Shown here: one piece after another, positions 31,406 to 39,464 of the stretch | Layout of the letters: the number at the start of each line of letters is the position of its first letter | How positions within the stretch are numbered: position 1 is the stretch's first letter | Assembly (NCBI GenBank): GCA_013416795.1 | Contig: RQSC01000029.1 | Location: 345,983 to 409,982, forward strand | Direction of reading: 5' to 3' | Length of the DNA stretch: 64,000 nt | From: Prasinococcaceae sp. CCMP 1430 | Taxonomy: Eukaryota > Prasinodermophyta > Palmophyllophyceae > Prasinococcales > Prasinococcaceae | Notes under the pieces: generated by a model | Seen by the model: only the letters and a program-made list of their open reading frames with translations | Databases searched by the model: none | What the model was told of the DNA's origin: nothing | Program-made: the position numbers and the translations under genes

Positions 31406-33820
31406 TTAGTCAGTGGGAGCACCATCGCCATTGCGCGCGCCGCCGTCTTCACTGTCCGCCTGGCCCGCATTACCACTGTCCAGATTGTCGCCGGAGCTCT
31501 GATTGTCGACTGCGACACTATCAACGGAGGAGCTCGGGCCTTCGCCTGCGACACTGTCGATGGAGCTCGAATCCTCAACGGCGAGAGAGTCGCGGGGGGT
31601 TGCACCCTCGACGTCGGCAGGCACAGCAGCTGCAACTTCTTCAGGAGGGCGCTCACGCAAGGCCGCGAAAGCCTTGCCGACGACAGCCGAGAGCGAATCC
31701 GATAGCGGCTTCTTCAGCAGCTCCATCACCTTGACGGGCTGCCACTCAAATTCGAAGCTCGTCTTGGAGGGTCCAGTAGAAGGAGTGAGCGCAATTGGAG
31801 GTGCTTCGGTGGCGGAGCTGTCGGAGATTGCTTTGCGCCGTCGACGTTCAAGAGTCCTCGAAACGCCGACTGTCGTCACCACGAACAATCCGAGCATCCT
31901 CACCACCTTGCCCCACACAGGCGATTTTGGCAGAACTAGCTGCCCACGGGCGTACAGCAACGCCTTGTCCTTGCCGCGTCGCCATCGTTCGCGTGCGCGT
32001 GAGCGCCGCGCGGCGCCCTCGCCGTGCTTGCTGGGTGCGAGCGAGGCCGCCTTGCGCAGCGCCTTAGCCACGAGCGTCTCCTTCGCCTCGAGCTTCGCGC
32101 GTCGTGCCTCTTTCCGCTCCTCAGACTTCTGCTTCTTCATGAGGCGTTTGCCTTCCCGCCGCCACCACTTGGACCCTGCAGGGTTCGCGAGCTTCTCCTC
32201 CAGCGCGCGCAGCTCTGTGGACACGCGCAGTAGCCGCAGCCGAAATGCGTGTAGCTCGCGGCTCTGTGACCGTGAAAGGCGGCGCACGTCCGAGAGTTGC
32301 AGCCGCACCAAACGTCGCACTTCCGCTTCGAGCGGGAGGATGTAGAGCCCCCACAAGCTGGGCTGCTGCTGCCCCTTATTATGTTCGTGCTGCTGCTGCC
32401 CTGCCGCTCGTTGCACCTGCTCTGCCCCGCCGAGGACCCCGTGCGGGGCGTGCCCACCTGTGGCGCCCTCGGCGAAGTGAGCTTGGGCACTGCTGTGGCG
32501 TTCTCCACCGCCGCCGGCCAGCGCTTCTCCGAACGGGGTCGATTGCGTGGACAGGCTCGTCCCGTGTGCGTCCGTGCCAGCCCTCGGCACGGGCACGTGC
32601 CCGCCCCCTCCTCCATTAGCAGTGGAGAATGCGTCGCGCTCCCTGTACGCATACTCGGCGAAGGTCACGAAGCGCGGGCCTGCTGCATGGGCGTCTTGGC
32701 CGCTTGCGCGGTGGTCGAGACCTGCGACGGTCGACTGCATCACCTCACCGATTGCGCGCTGCTCTGCCATGATTACGCGCATTGGATAGCGCTGGACTGG
32801 CCACGCAGCAGCAGCGTCCGTCACCGCCGCGGCCGGCGCAACAGATTCCGCGGGAACAGGCAGCGGGGGCTCGCCCGCATCGGCGACGAAGATCCTGTCT
32901 ATTTGCCCGGCGGCCAAGCTCGCCGAAGAAGGATTTCTCATGTAGCCAATCTGGCGCGGGAGCGCTTGCCGCGGCATGCGGACCGCCTTATGCTGCAGGT
33001 TCTTGGCTTCCCAGCGCCGCAGGAAGAGGCCGCTCGCCGCTTCCTCGACCACGCCGTCGATGACCTCGTCGATAATGCCCGCAATGACGCCGCTGCCGCT
33101 ATCCTTGGGACCGTCCTGCGCGCCCTCGTCATCGCTCTCGTTGATCCGACCAGTCGTGGTGGTGGGAAGGGTGTGTCTCCGCGCTCGCCAGGCGTTCTTC
33201 CCGGGCGTGCCAACGGGGGTCGACCCATTGGTCGCGAGGCCATGCGGAGCGAAACCGGGGGTGCCGGACGCGCGGCCAGCCCTCTCGCGCTCGGCTCGCG
33301 CGCGCGCCAGGGCGTAGAGCGCTGCTGTGGCGAATCGATCCTCAGGAGAGTAAGCCTCGAGCTCGCGGCCCTTGCGGATGAAGGCCGCGCGGATGCGTTT
33401 GAGGCCGGCCTCCATGGAGAACTGGAACGTGTCCTCCACGCGAATGTCCTCACACTTCGTCGCGTCGCGGAACTCTTGCATCCAGTAAAACAGACAGCAC
33501 AGGTGAAAGCTCAACTCCAGCACAAAAATCTCCTCCTTGTCGCTGCGGTCGGCACGAAACGACTGCGGGTCGCACAGCATGGGCTCGACGAGGCGCAGCA
33601 GCTCGTTGAGGGTGTCTCGCAGCGGGCCGGTGGTGCGCAGGCGAGCCTCGGTGAGCCTACCCTGCCTCGCGCGCCTCTCGCGCGCTCGCTCGCGCCCCTT
33701 CTCGGCGAAGCTACCGTGTGCGACGCGCACGATTCCCCCGGCGGACAGCGCGAGCACCAGCCCCGTCGCCGTGCCGTAGGCGGTCTTCTTGAGGTTGTCG
33801 AAGACGTTCACCGAGCTCAT
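31406..33820 (-). CDS. Unrecognised ~800-residue protein with basic coiled-coil and acidic Ser-rich tail
   Basis: A single open frame; the first ATG in frame is at 33820 (MSSVNVFDNLKKTAYGTATG) and gives 804 residues. A possible hydrophobic segment (TATGLVLALSAGGIVRVA) lies near the N-terminus, followed by a helical region with LSFHLCCLFYWMQEFRDATK. The centre is Gly/His/Gln-rich low complexity. A long basic helix (WWRREGKRLMKKQKSEERKE, then ARRAKLEAKE) precedes a second hydrophobic stretch (VRMLGLFVVTTVGVSRTL). The C-terminus is an acidic Ser repeat (SSSIDSVAGEGPSSSVDSVA). I recognise no family. Two possible membrane segments suggest an organelle or ER membrane protein, but that is inference only. 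A CAG upstream of the ATG leaves room for an earlier exon. Confidence 0.6.
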   Translation of the reverse strand: MSSVNVFDNLKKTAYGTATGLVLALSAGGIVRVAHGSFAEKGRERARERRARQGRLTEARLRTTGPLRDTLNELLRLVEPMLCDPQSFRADRSDKEEIFVLELSFHLCCLFYWMQEFRDATKCEDIRVEDTFQFSMEAGLKRIRAAFIRKGRELEAYSPEDRFATAALYALARARAERERAGRASGTPGFAPHGLATNGSTPVGTPGKNAWRARRHTLPTTTTGRINESDDEGAQDGPKDSGSGVIAGIIDEVIDGVVEEAASGLFLRRWEAKNLQHKAVRMPRQALPRQIGYMRNPSSASLAAGQIDRIFVADAGEPPLPVPAESVAPAAAVTDAAAAWPVQRYPMRVIMAEQRAIGEVMQSTVAGLDHRASGQDAHAAGPRFVTFAEYAYRERDAFSTANGGGGGHVPVPRAGTDAHGTSLSTQSTPFGEALAGGGGERHSSAQAHFAEGATGGHAPHGVLGGAEQVQRAAGQQQHEHNKGQQQPSLWGLYILPLEAEVRRLVRLQLSDVRRLSRSQSRELHAFRLRLLRVSTELRALEEKLANPAGSKWWRREGKRLMKKQKSEERKEARRAKLEAKETLVAKALRKAASLAPSKHGEGAARRSRARERWRRGKDKALLYARGQLVLPKSPVWGKVVRMLGLFVVTTVGVSRTLERRRRKAISDSSATEAPPIALTPSTGPSKTSFEFEWQPVKVMELLKKPLSDSLSAVVGKAFAALRERPPEEVAAAVPADVEGATPRDSLAVEDSSSIDSVAGEGPSSSVDSVAVDNQSSGDNLDSGNAGQADSEDGGARNGDGAPTD

Positions 33821-33978
33821 GACGCGCTCCTTCACGCCCTGAAGCGGTTTTGGCAGCGCCGCGAGGCGCGCGCCCAAGCCGCGCGCCTTGCCTTCGCCCT
33901 CGCCCTCGCCGCCCTCGCCCCCCCGCCTCCCCCTCGCACTGTGGATTGCATCGCGCGCCGCGCCGCGTTTACGAGCAG

Positions 33979-34432
33979 GCGGGCTACGCGGGCGGCCTCT
34001 CCGAGACCAGCGCGACTCCGAGCGCGGCCGCGCACGCGGCTGCCGAGTTCGCCATGGGCGAGATCGCCAAGGCTTCCAACTCGCTCGTAAAGCCCACCCT
34101 CGCCGCGGACGAGGGGAACGGTGGAGTGGTCAGTTGCAAGACGCAGATCGTCGCTGGCACGATGTACCACTGCACAATCAAGACCAGTGAGGTCCGTCCC
34201 GCTGGCATCGCGCGAAGTCCAGCTCGACGCGTTGCGCGCCGCGCGCGCGCGCTTCGACCGCGAGCTTTCCGAGCTGCCTCCCACATCAATGTGCATGGTC
34301 AGCGCTGACAGGACAGGCCGTCCATCTCCACGCGCGCTCGGACAGGCTGACTACTACGACGTCAAGGTGTGGGCCAAACTCGATGGCACCTACGAGCTCA
34401 CCAACTACGCGCAGAAGGCCGCCGGCCAGTAG
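33979..34432 (+). CDS. Cystatin-family cysteine-protease inhibitor, 5' end unresolved
   Basis: Exon A is 33979-34191 and exon B is 34346-34432, phase 0 (donor GTCCGT, acceptor GACAG). It carries the three cystatin contacts in order: an N-terminal double Gly (YAGGLSET), the central loop QIVAG followed by TMYHCTIKT, and the C-terminal strands YYDVKVWAKLDGTYELTNY. A QVVAG-type loop inserts into the active-site cleft of papain-like proteases. No ATG precedes the Gly-Gly in frame, and a CAG acceptor sits right before the exon, so the first exon (perhaps with a signal peptide) is not identified. An internal ATG at 34054 would remove the Gly-Gly and is less likely. It is divergent from the 800-residue gene and convergent with the ZIP gene. 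Confidence 0.8.
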
Positions 34433-34621
34433 GTGCGCCAGGTGCCGCGCACGGCCGGGGAGTGGACGGCGCGCGCAGGCGTGAGCGCGAGCGCGCAGCT
34501 CTCGTGAGGACGGACCATTGTATAGAAGCACAAGTAAAGTACACAGTGACATAGTACAGGACGCGAGCGCCCCCGCTCCTCCCAGCGCTCGGCGTCGCGG
34601 CTCAGCAACCGTGGCCGCGGC

Positions 34622-35840
34622 TCACGGGCCGTGCTCTTCTTCCGCGAGCGCGGCGAGCGAGATGACGAGCATGCCGAACATCATCGCGGCAAACTTGCCG
34701 ACGCGCATGCCGCGGCTGTCATGGCCGTGCACGTGCGTGCCCGCCACCCTGCGAGTCTCGAGCTCGTCGCCGACCACCTCGGCCATGCCCACGTAAAGGA
34801 AGGTGCCCGCCGCCAGGCAGTTGAGCACCATGTTCGCCCACGAGTCGCCCGATCCGACGATCGCGCCCACGAGGATGCCCATGGGCGTCATCAGCGCGAA
34901 CACGCAGATCAGAATTGCGAGCTGCCTCATGGACGCGCCGTCGCGCAGCACGCGCGTGCCGACGGCGATGGCGGCCGCGCTCTTGTGGGCGCAGATCGCG
35001 ACGAGCATCGAGCGCACGCCCGCAAGATCCTCAGCCAGGCCCAGCGCGACGCCCGCGAGCACCGAGTGGATCGAGATGGCCAGCAGCAGCAGCATCGACC
35101 CGCGCATCTGCCCCCATCCGACGCCTTCCCGCGCTGCGACGACCTCAGCGACGCCCGAGTCTTTGTGCTCGTCCACCTCGTCCAAGTGATCGTGCGCGTC
35201 GCTGTGCGAATGAAAGTGTCCCGCAAAGGCGGTGCGGAGCTCGACCTCCTCCGCGGGCGACGCGCCTGGCTGCCCCCCGTGGTCGCAGTCCTGCGAGGTC
35301 GCATGGCCGTGCGTGTGGAACATCACCCTCTCCACGAAGAGCACCAGGTAGAATCCGAGTCCCACGATGGCGTACGGCAACGGGAAATTGCCGTAGTCGA
35401 GTCCCTCCGCGCCCTCGAGCGCCTCCGGGAGAAGATGCAGAAGGCACGTCGCCACGAACACGCCGCCGGAGAAGCAATTCATGACCGACATGTAGGCGTC
35501 ATAGCGAGCGAACGAGCTGCGCAACACCGCCGGAACGCAACCACCCAGCAACCCGAGCACGAAGATGATAAACACCGACGCGTACTTCAGGCCGGTGCCG
35601 TCGGCATGCTCCTCGTCGCCATCACCGTACGGCGCCGCTCTCGCGGCGGCGCCCTCGTCGGCCACGCCCTCACTGACGAGCACCGCTCGCCGCGCCACGA
35701 GGGCGAGGACCTCTCGCCCGCGCCGCGCCTCTTGCTGCCCGTCGAGGACGGCGACGCGAGGCTCGCCGTTCGCGCCGCGCCCCGGCGCCGCCCGGACGCG
35801 CTCTCGCTCAGCCCCCCTCGGCGAGCTTCGCGCACGGAAA
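34622..35840 (-). CDS. ZIP-family divalent metal transporter
   Basis: Membrane carrier that brings Zn2+ or Fe2+ into the cytosol. The core starts near 35605 with YASVFIIFVLGLLGGCVPAV. A His-rich cytosolic loop follows TM3 (HTHGHATSQDCDHGG and GHFHSHSDAHDH). The paired metal-binding helices are ISIHSVLAGVALGLAED (H-S-x3-G, TM4) and CAHKSAAAIAVGTRVL (HK-x6-G, TM5). The protein ends VISLAALAEEEHGP. Eight membrane segments can be counted. The N-terminus is unresolved: the frame is open upstream of the core, but no ATG occurs before YMSVM inside the core, so a first exon is missing or the start is further upstream. On the minus strand a TATATATA lies near 35868 and could be the promoter. Confidence 0.88.
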
Positions 35841-35856
35841 TTAGACTCTCCCGTGG

Positions 35857-35874
35857 GTATATATATTGAACGAA
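35857..35874 (-). promoter_or_regulatory. Possible TATA box upstream of the ZIP gene
   Basis: On the minus strand the sequence reads TTCAATATATATACCCACGG; TATATATA stands out in this GC-rich window and lies upstream of the ZIP reading frame. It is a guess from position and composition; no initiator element or transcript supports it. Confidence 0.25.
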
Positions 35875-36026
35875 TAAAATCATTAAAATCGCGGATGCAG
35901 ATGCAGATGCGATCCGCCGCCGCCTGCGTGGCGATCGGCGTGGCGCGCACGCACGTGAGGCCGCCGGGCTCGTGAGGGCGACCCCCGCCTCACGCGGCGC
36001 TGCGTTGCAGCGCTGCGGCTCGCTTG

Positions 36027-37024
36027 CTACCGGCTGGCGCCGCCGCCGAGGGACACGAAGGCGCCCATGCGCTCCACCATGACCGGAGGCCACCGGCGGA
36101 TCCGCGTCAGCCAGTCCGGGTCCCTGTACGCTGCGCAACCGTCGAAGACGGGGCCGTCGGGCCCGTAGAGCTGCCCGGTGTTAATCCGGGTGCATGCCCA
36201 TTCCCACACCTCCTCTGCGCGCTCCAGCTCCCCTTGGTCGTAGTACATCGCCGCGAGTGCCGCACGCATGTCGACGCTGCCGGGCGCTTTCCTCGCAACG
36301 CCCTCCATTCGGCGCAACGCATCGTCCCTGCCCAGCTGCGCGGCGACGAGCGCAGCGTTCGAGTCGGCATAGATCAGCCCGGCGACGTTGCGCGCGGCCT
36401 GGAAGAGCCGGCTGCTCTCGTCGAAGTCCGCGAGTGCCTCGTCGTACTGCGCGAGCGCCACGCGGCAGTTGCCGCGGGCGTTGTAGAGATACGGCGGTGC
36501 CGCCCCCGTCGCCTCGGACGCTTCGATTGCTCGCGAGTAGTTCGCCACAGCGTCCTCCCACTGCGCGAGGCCCTCGTGAGCCAGGGCCTTGTTGCCAATC
36601 AGGCCGATCGATACGTACTCGGGCGGGTACAGGTCCTCGGCCCTCCTGAAGTCGCGCAGGGCATCGTCGAAGCGCTTGAGGTCCACGAGGCACTGTCCGC
36701 GCCTCTCGTACCAGACGGCGTCGTCAGGTGAAGTCATGATGGCCTCATCGAGGGCGGCGAGCGCCTCTGGCAGCTGGCGCGACGCGTAAGCCTCCTTCGC
36801 ACGCGCGGCAAGCGCCTCCAGCTGGACATCGTCAGCGGCCTTGACCTCCGCCCACAGCGGTGCGCCAGCCTGCGCACCCGCGCCACCGTCGGCCGCGGCC
36901 CGCCCCGCACCGCCGAGCGCGGCAGCCCCAACGCTGACGAGGCCCAGCAGCGCACCGCGCCGCGCCGTCAGCGCCTCCGCCCCCGCTGCACGATCGTTCC
37001 TACAGCCGTCATTCCCCCGGCCAC
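36027..37024 (-). CDS. Thylakoid-lumen TPR protein, N-terminus cut by foreign segment
   Basis: A tetratricopeptide-repeat protein. A twin-Arg lumen signal is visible near 36970 (TARRGALLGLVSVGAAALGG ending in AAADGGAG), followed by TPR units: ALAARAKEAYASRQLPEALA, AVWYERRGQCLVDLKRFDDA, PYLYNARGNCRVALAQYDEA and DMRAALAAMYYDQGELERAE. The C-terminus GCAAYRDPDWLTRIRRWPPV followed by MVERM is a block I associate with plant and algal lumenal TPR proteins. Upstream of about 37030 the antisense strand is occupied by a bacterial MoeB-like sequence, so the expected plastid-targeting N-terminus is not present in continuous form. The frame continues open, but those residues are only the shadow of the other strand. 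Stop at 36027. Confidence 0.8.
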
Positions 37025-37032
37025 CCACCCGC

Positions 37033-37536
37033 GCCCGCGTCGCCGCGCTCAACCCCGAAGTGGTGTTCACCGGCTTCCAGCAGCGCATCGACGCGCGCAA
37101 TGCCGATGCGCTGATCGCCGAGTTCGCGCCCGACGTGATCCTCGACGGCTGCGACAATTTCGCCACCCGGCTGGCGGTCGCAGACGCCGCGCTGCGTCAT
37201 TGTATCCCGCTCGTCTCCGCCGCCGTCTCCGAATTCGAGGGACAGCTGGGCGTGTTCCGCGGCTGGGAGCCGGACAAGCCCTGCTACCGCTGCTTCGTCG
37301 GCCATGATCCCGAGCGCCCGGGCATCAGCTGCGCCGAACAGGGCGTGCTGGGCGCGCTTACTGGGGTGATGGGCAGCCTCGCCGCGCTGGAAGTGGTCCG
37401 CGCCATCGTGCCGCTCGGCGAGGAGACCGCGGGTAAGCTGCTGCTGGTTGACGCGCTGGCCTTCCGCTTCCGCACGCTGACGCTGCCGAAGGACCCGGGC
37501 TGTCCCGCTTGTGGTGATCTGGAGAGGCCGGAGTGA
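37033..37536 (+). pseudogene. Truncated bacterial-type MoeB/ThiF adenylyltransferase (C-terminal ~165 residues)
   Basis: E1-like enzyme that adenylates the C-terminal Gly of MoaD/ThiS in molybdopterin or thiamine synthesis. The piece starts inside the protein at ARVAALNPEVVFTGF. It contains the DGCDNFATR adenylation segment, the zinc-binding CYRC and CPAC pairs, the SCAEQGVLGALTGVMGSLAA loop and a MoeB-like end (LVDALAFRFRTLTL). The N-terminal Rossmann part with GxGGLG and the Arg finger is missing: to the left the DNA belongs to the lumenal TPR gene. It has no intron and no start codon of its own. The stop TGA overlaps a GTG start of the next frame by four bases (GTGA), a bacterial operon arrangement. 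It is either a transferred fragment or an assembly chimera; the sequence resembles alphaproteobacterial homologues in feel, not tested. Confidence 0.8.
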
Positions 37537-37640
37537 TCGGTCCGCTCCCCGAGGTGACGTTCTACGGATTGGCGACAGCCTATTTCGTCCTGTGCACGAT
37601 CACCCCTGGCCGCGCCGACCTCACCGGCGCGGGTCGGCGC
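37533..37640 (+). CDS. Start of a second bacterial-like ORF after MoeB
   Basis: GTG at 37533 overlaps the MoeB stop and is preceded, 7-14 bases upstream, by GGAGAGG, a Shine-Dalgarno-like sequence unexpected in a eukaryotic nuclear gene. It reads VIGPLPEVTFYGLATAYFVL and CTITPGRADL, hydrophobic in part. After about 37620 the composition returns to the Arg/Pro-coding CG-rich pattern of the host, so the bacterial segment probably ends near there. Product unknown. Confidence 0.4.
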
Positions 37641-38221
37641 CCCCCTCGCCCTCGCCCGCGCCGTGCGGGCAGCCCGCCGCGTCCTCGCGCGCACACGCGG
37701 CGCACGCACCCGCTTGCCGGGCGGCACGCATGAAACGTCGCATGAACACACACGCGCATACTTTGGACCCAATTTTCACCATCAGCATGCCGGTCGGTGG
37801 CTCTTCTGAGGCCGCCAGCCAGCGGAGCGGCGTCGCGCGCGGCGCCGGCGCCTCGGATCCGATTCGGGGGTTTGCGCGAACCCTAGCGACGCGAGCGAGG
37901 CTCTAGAGCTAGACGAGCGAGCGAGCGAGCGATGGAGCGAGGGGTTTATTTTATTTTTATTTTGTAGTGGACAGTGTACCATACCAGGTACTGTATCTCT
38001 TTCTTTGAAGTGGGTTCCATACGAGCTTCGACCGACGGTCGATGGTGGGATCCACACGGGGAATGCGCTGGGTCAAACCTCCGTTTCGCGGCGCTCGTCG
38101 CGGGCGGAGCCTGATTTTGATGGGAGGGGGAGCGGGCCGGCGTCGCGCCCGGCATGCTGCCTGCCTGTGCCGGGCGTGGTCGCTCGCTGGCTGAGCCGCT
38201 TCGGGTCGGCCCACGGATGCC
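37641..38221. other. Intergenic between bacterial fragment and dehydrogenase
   Basis: No gene seen. It contains an AT-rich patch (37940-37975), a CAGTGTACC/GGTACTG pair near 37973-37993, and a dispersed-motif relative CTGATTTTGATGGGAGG near 38111. Confidence 0.4.
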
Positions 38222-39133
38222 ATGCGGGTGGCGCGCGTGGCGCGCGGTGACGCGCTTCTCGCCGACTGCGGGGAGGAAGCTCTCGCGGACGTCGACGCCG
38301 TGCTCGTGTGCGTCGGCGCAGGCCGGCGTGAGATGCAGGCCGCGTGGCCCGCGCTGAGCGCCTCGGGGCGGCTGCGCTGGGTGCACAGCACCTTCGCCGG
38401 GCTCGACCACTTCCTATTCCCCGAGCTGGCCGCTGCGCCGGGCGTGGCCTTCACAAACGCGCGCGGCGTCTTCTCGCACTCGCTCGCCGAGTTCGTCATT
38501 TTCGCGTGCAAGTACTTTGCGCTCGACTTCCCGCGCGCGATGGCGGCGCAGGGGCGGCGCGAGTGGGCCCCCTATACAGTTGAGGAGCTGCGCGGGCAAA
38601 CCTTAGGAGTTGTGGGAATGGGAAGTATCGGAGCCCAGACTGCGCGCCTGGCGTCGGCCTTCGGCATGCGCGTGGTGGGGCTGAGGCGCAGCGGCGCCCC
38701 CGCCGAGGGCGTGGCGCGCATGTACGGCGCGGACGAGCTGCCAGCGCTCATGGCGGAGAGCGACTACGTGGTCGCGTGCCTGCCGTACACCGACGCCACC
38801 GACGGTTACATAGATGCCAAGGCCATCAGCGCGATGCGATCAAACGCAGTCTTCGTCAATGTCGGCAGGGGCAAGACTGTGGACGAGGCCGCGCTGGTGG
38901 AGGCGCTCAGGGAGAAACGCATCAGGGGCGCGGCGCTCGACGTTGTCCGCGAGGAGCCGATGCCTTCCAACAACGAGTTGTGGGAGCTCCCGAACGTCAT
39001 CATCACGCCACACTGCGCCGACAGCACAGCCGTCATGGCAAAGGAATCGATCGAGCTTTTCGTGGAGAACGCCGGAAGATTCGTCGAGGGCCGTGAGCTA
39101 CTCAACACAGTCGACCCTGCAGCTGGGTACTGA
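38222..39133 (+). CDS. D-2-hydroxyacid dehydrogenase family protein
   Basis: NAD(P)-dependent oxidoreductase of the D-isomer family; 303 residues, single exon. The Rossmann glycine motif is LGVVGMGSIGAQTARLASAF near residue 130. The catalytic residues appear in order: Arg in FVNVGRGKTVDE, Glu in DVVREEPMP and His in VIITPHCADS. The N-terminal lid domain is short (about 95 residues), and a first exon could be missing, although ATG 38222 is in frame. The substrate (glyoxylate/hydroxypyruvate, 2-ketoacid, or other) cannot be read from sequence. The arrangement most resembles the ghrA/SerA-like single-domain reductases. Confidence 0.88.
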   Translation: MRVARVARGDALLADCGEEALADVDAVLVCVGAGRREMQAAWPALSASGRLRWVHSTFAGLDHFLFPELAAAPGVAFTNARGVFSHSLAEFVIFACKYFALDFPRAMAAQGRREWAPYTVEELRGQTLGVVGMGSIGAQTARLASAFGMRVVGLRRSGAPAEGVARMYGADELPALMAESDYVVACLPYTDATDGYIDAKAISAMRSNAVFVNVGRGKTVDEAALVEALREKRIRGAALDVVREEPMPSNNELWELPNVIITPHCADSTAVMAKESIELFVENAGRFVEGRELLNTVDPAAGY

Positions 39134-39464
39134 TGAAGCGGCGCGCGCGTGGCGCGACGAATGGCGCGTGTTCTGTAAGCAGTGACACGGCTGATTTTCA
39201 TGAAAGTGTGACGGTGCATGCGGGCTCGCTTTGCTTGAGTGTACTACCTGTTCGCTTCTAACGCGTGCTGCAGCAGTGCACGCAGCAGTGTGCGCGATGT
39301 GCGCTGTCCCGTGTGCTGGTCGGTGCCCGATGTCCATGCTACGGCACGTCGACAAAATTGCAATGCGTGTCGGTGCGTGGCTGCAGTCACGCATGGTTGT
39401 TGTATCCTGTATGATTCTGGCTCCGCAAATTGCCAAGCAAGGCTGGTGTGAATGGCACTCCTCC
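39134..39464. other. Intergenic, convergent 3' ends
   Basis: This lies between the dehydrogenase and the HORMA gene. Composition is less GC-rich than the surroundings; nothing recognised. Confidence 0.4.

Noticed and set aside
32297-34090. 597-codon plus-strand frame
   Set aside because: Antisense of the minus-strand 800-residue protein; lower-complexity translation and no family match. The minus frame has a plausible start and protein-like segments, but both lack firm homology.
34631-35869. 412-codon plus-strand frame, His/Arg-rich
   Set aside because: Antisense of the ZIP transporter, which has the HS-x3-G and HK motifs.
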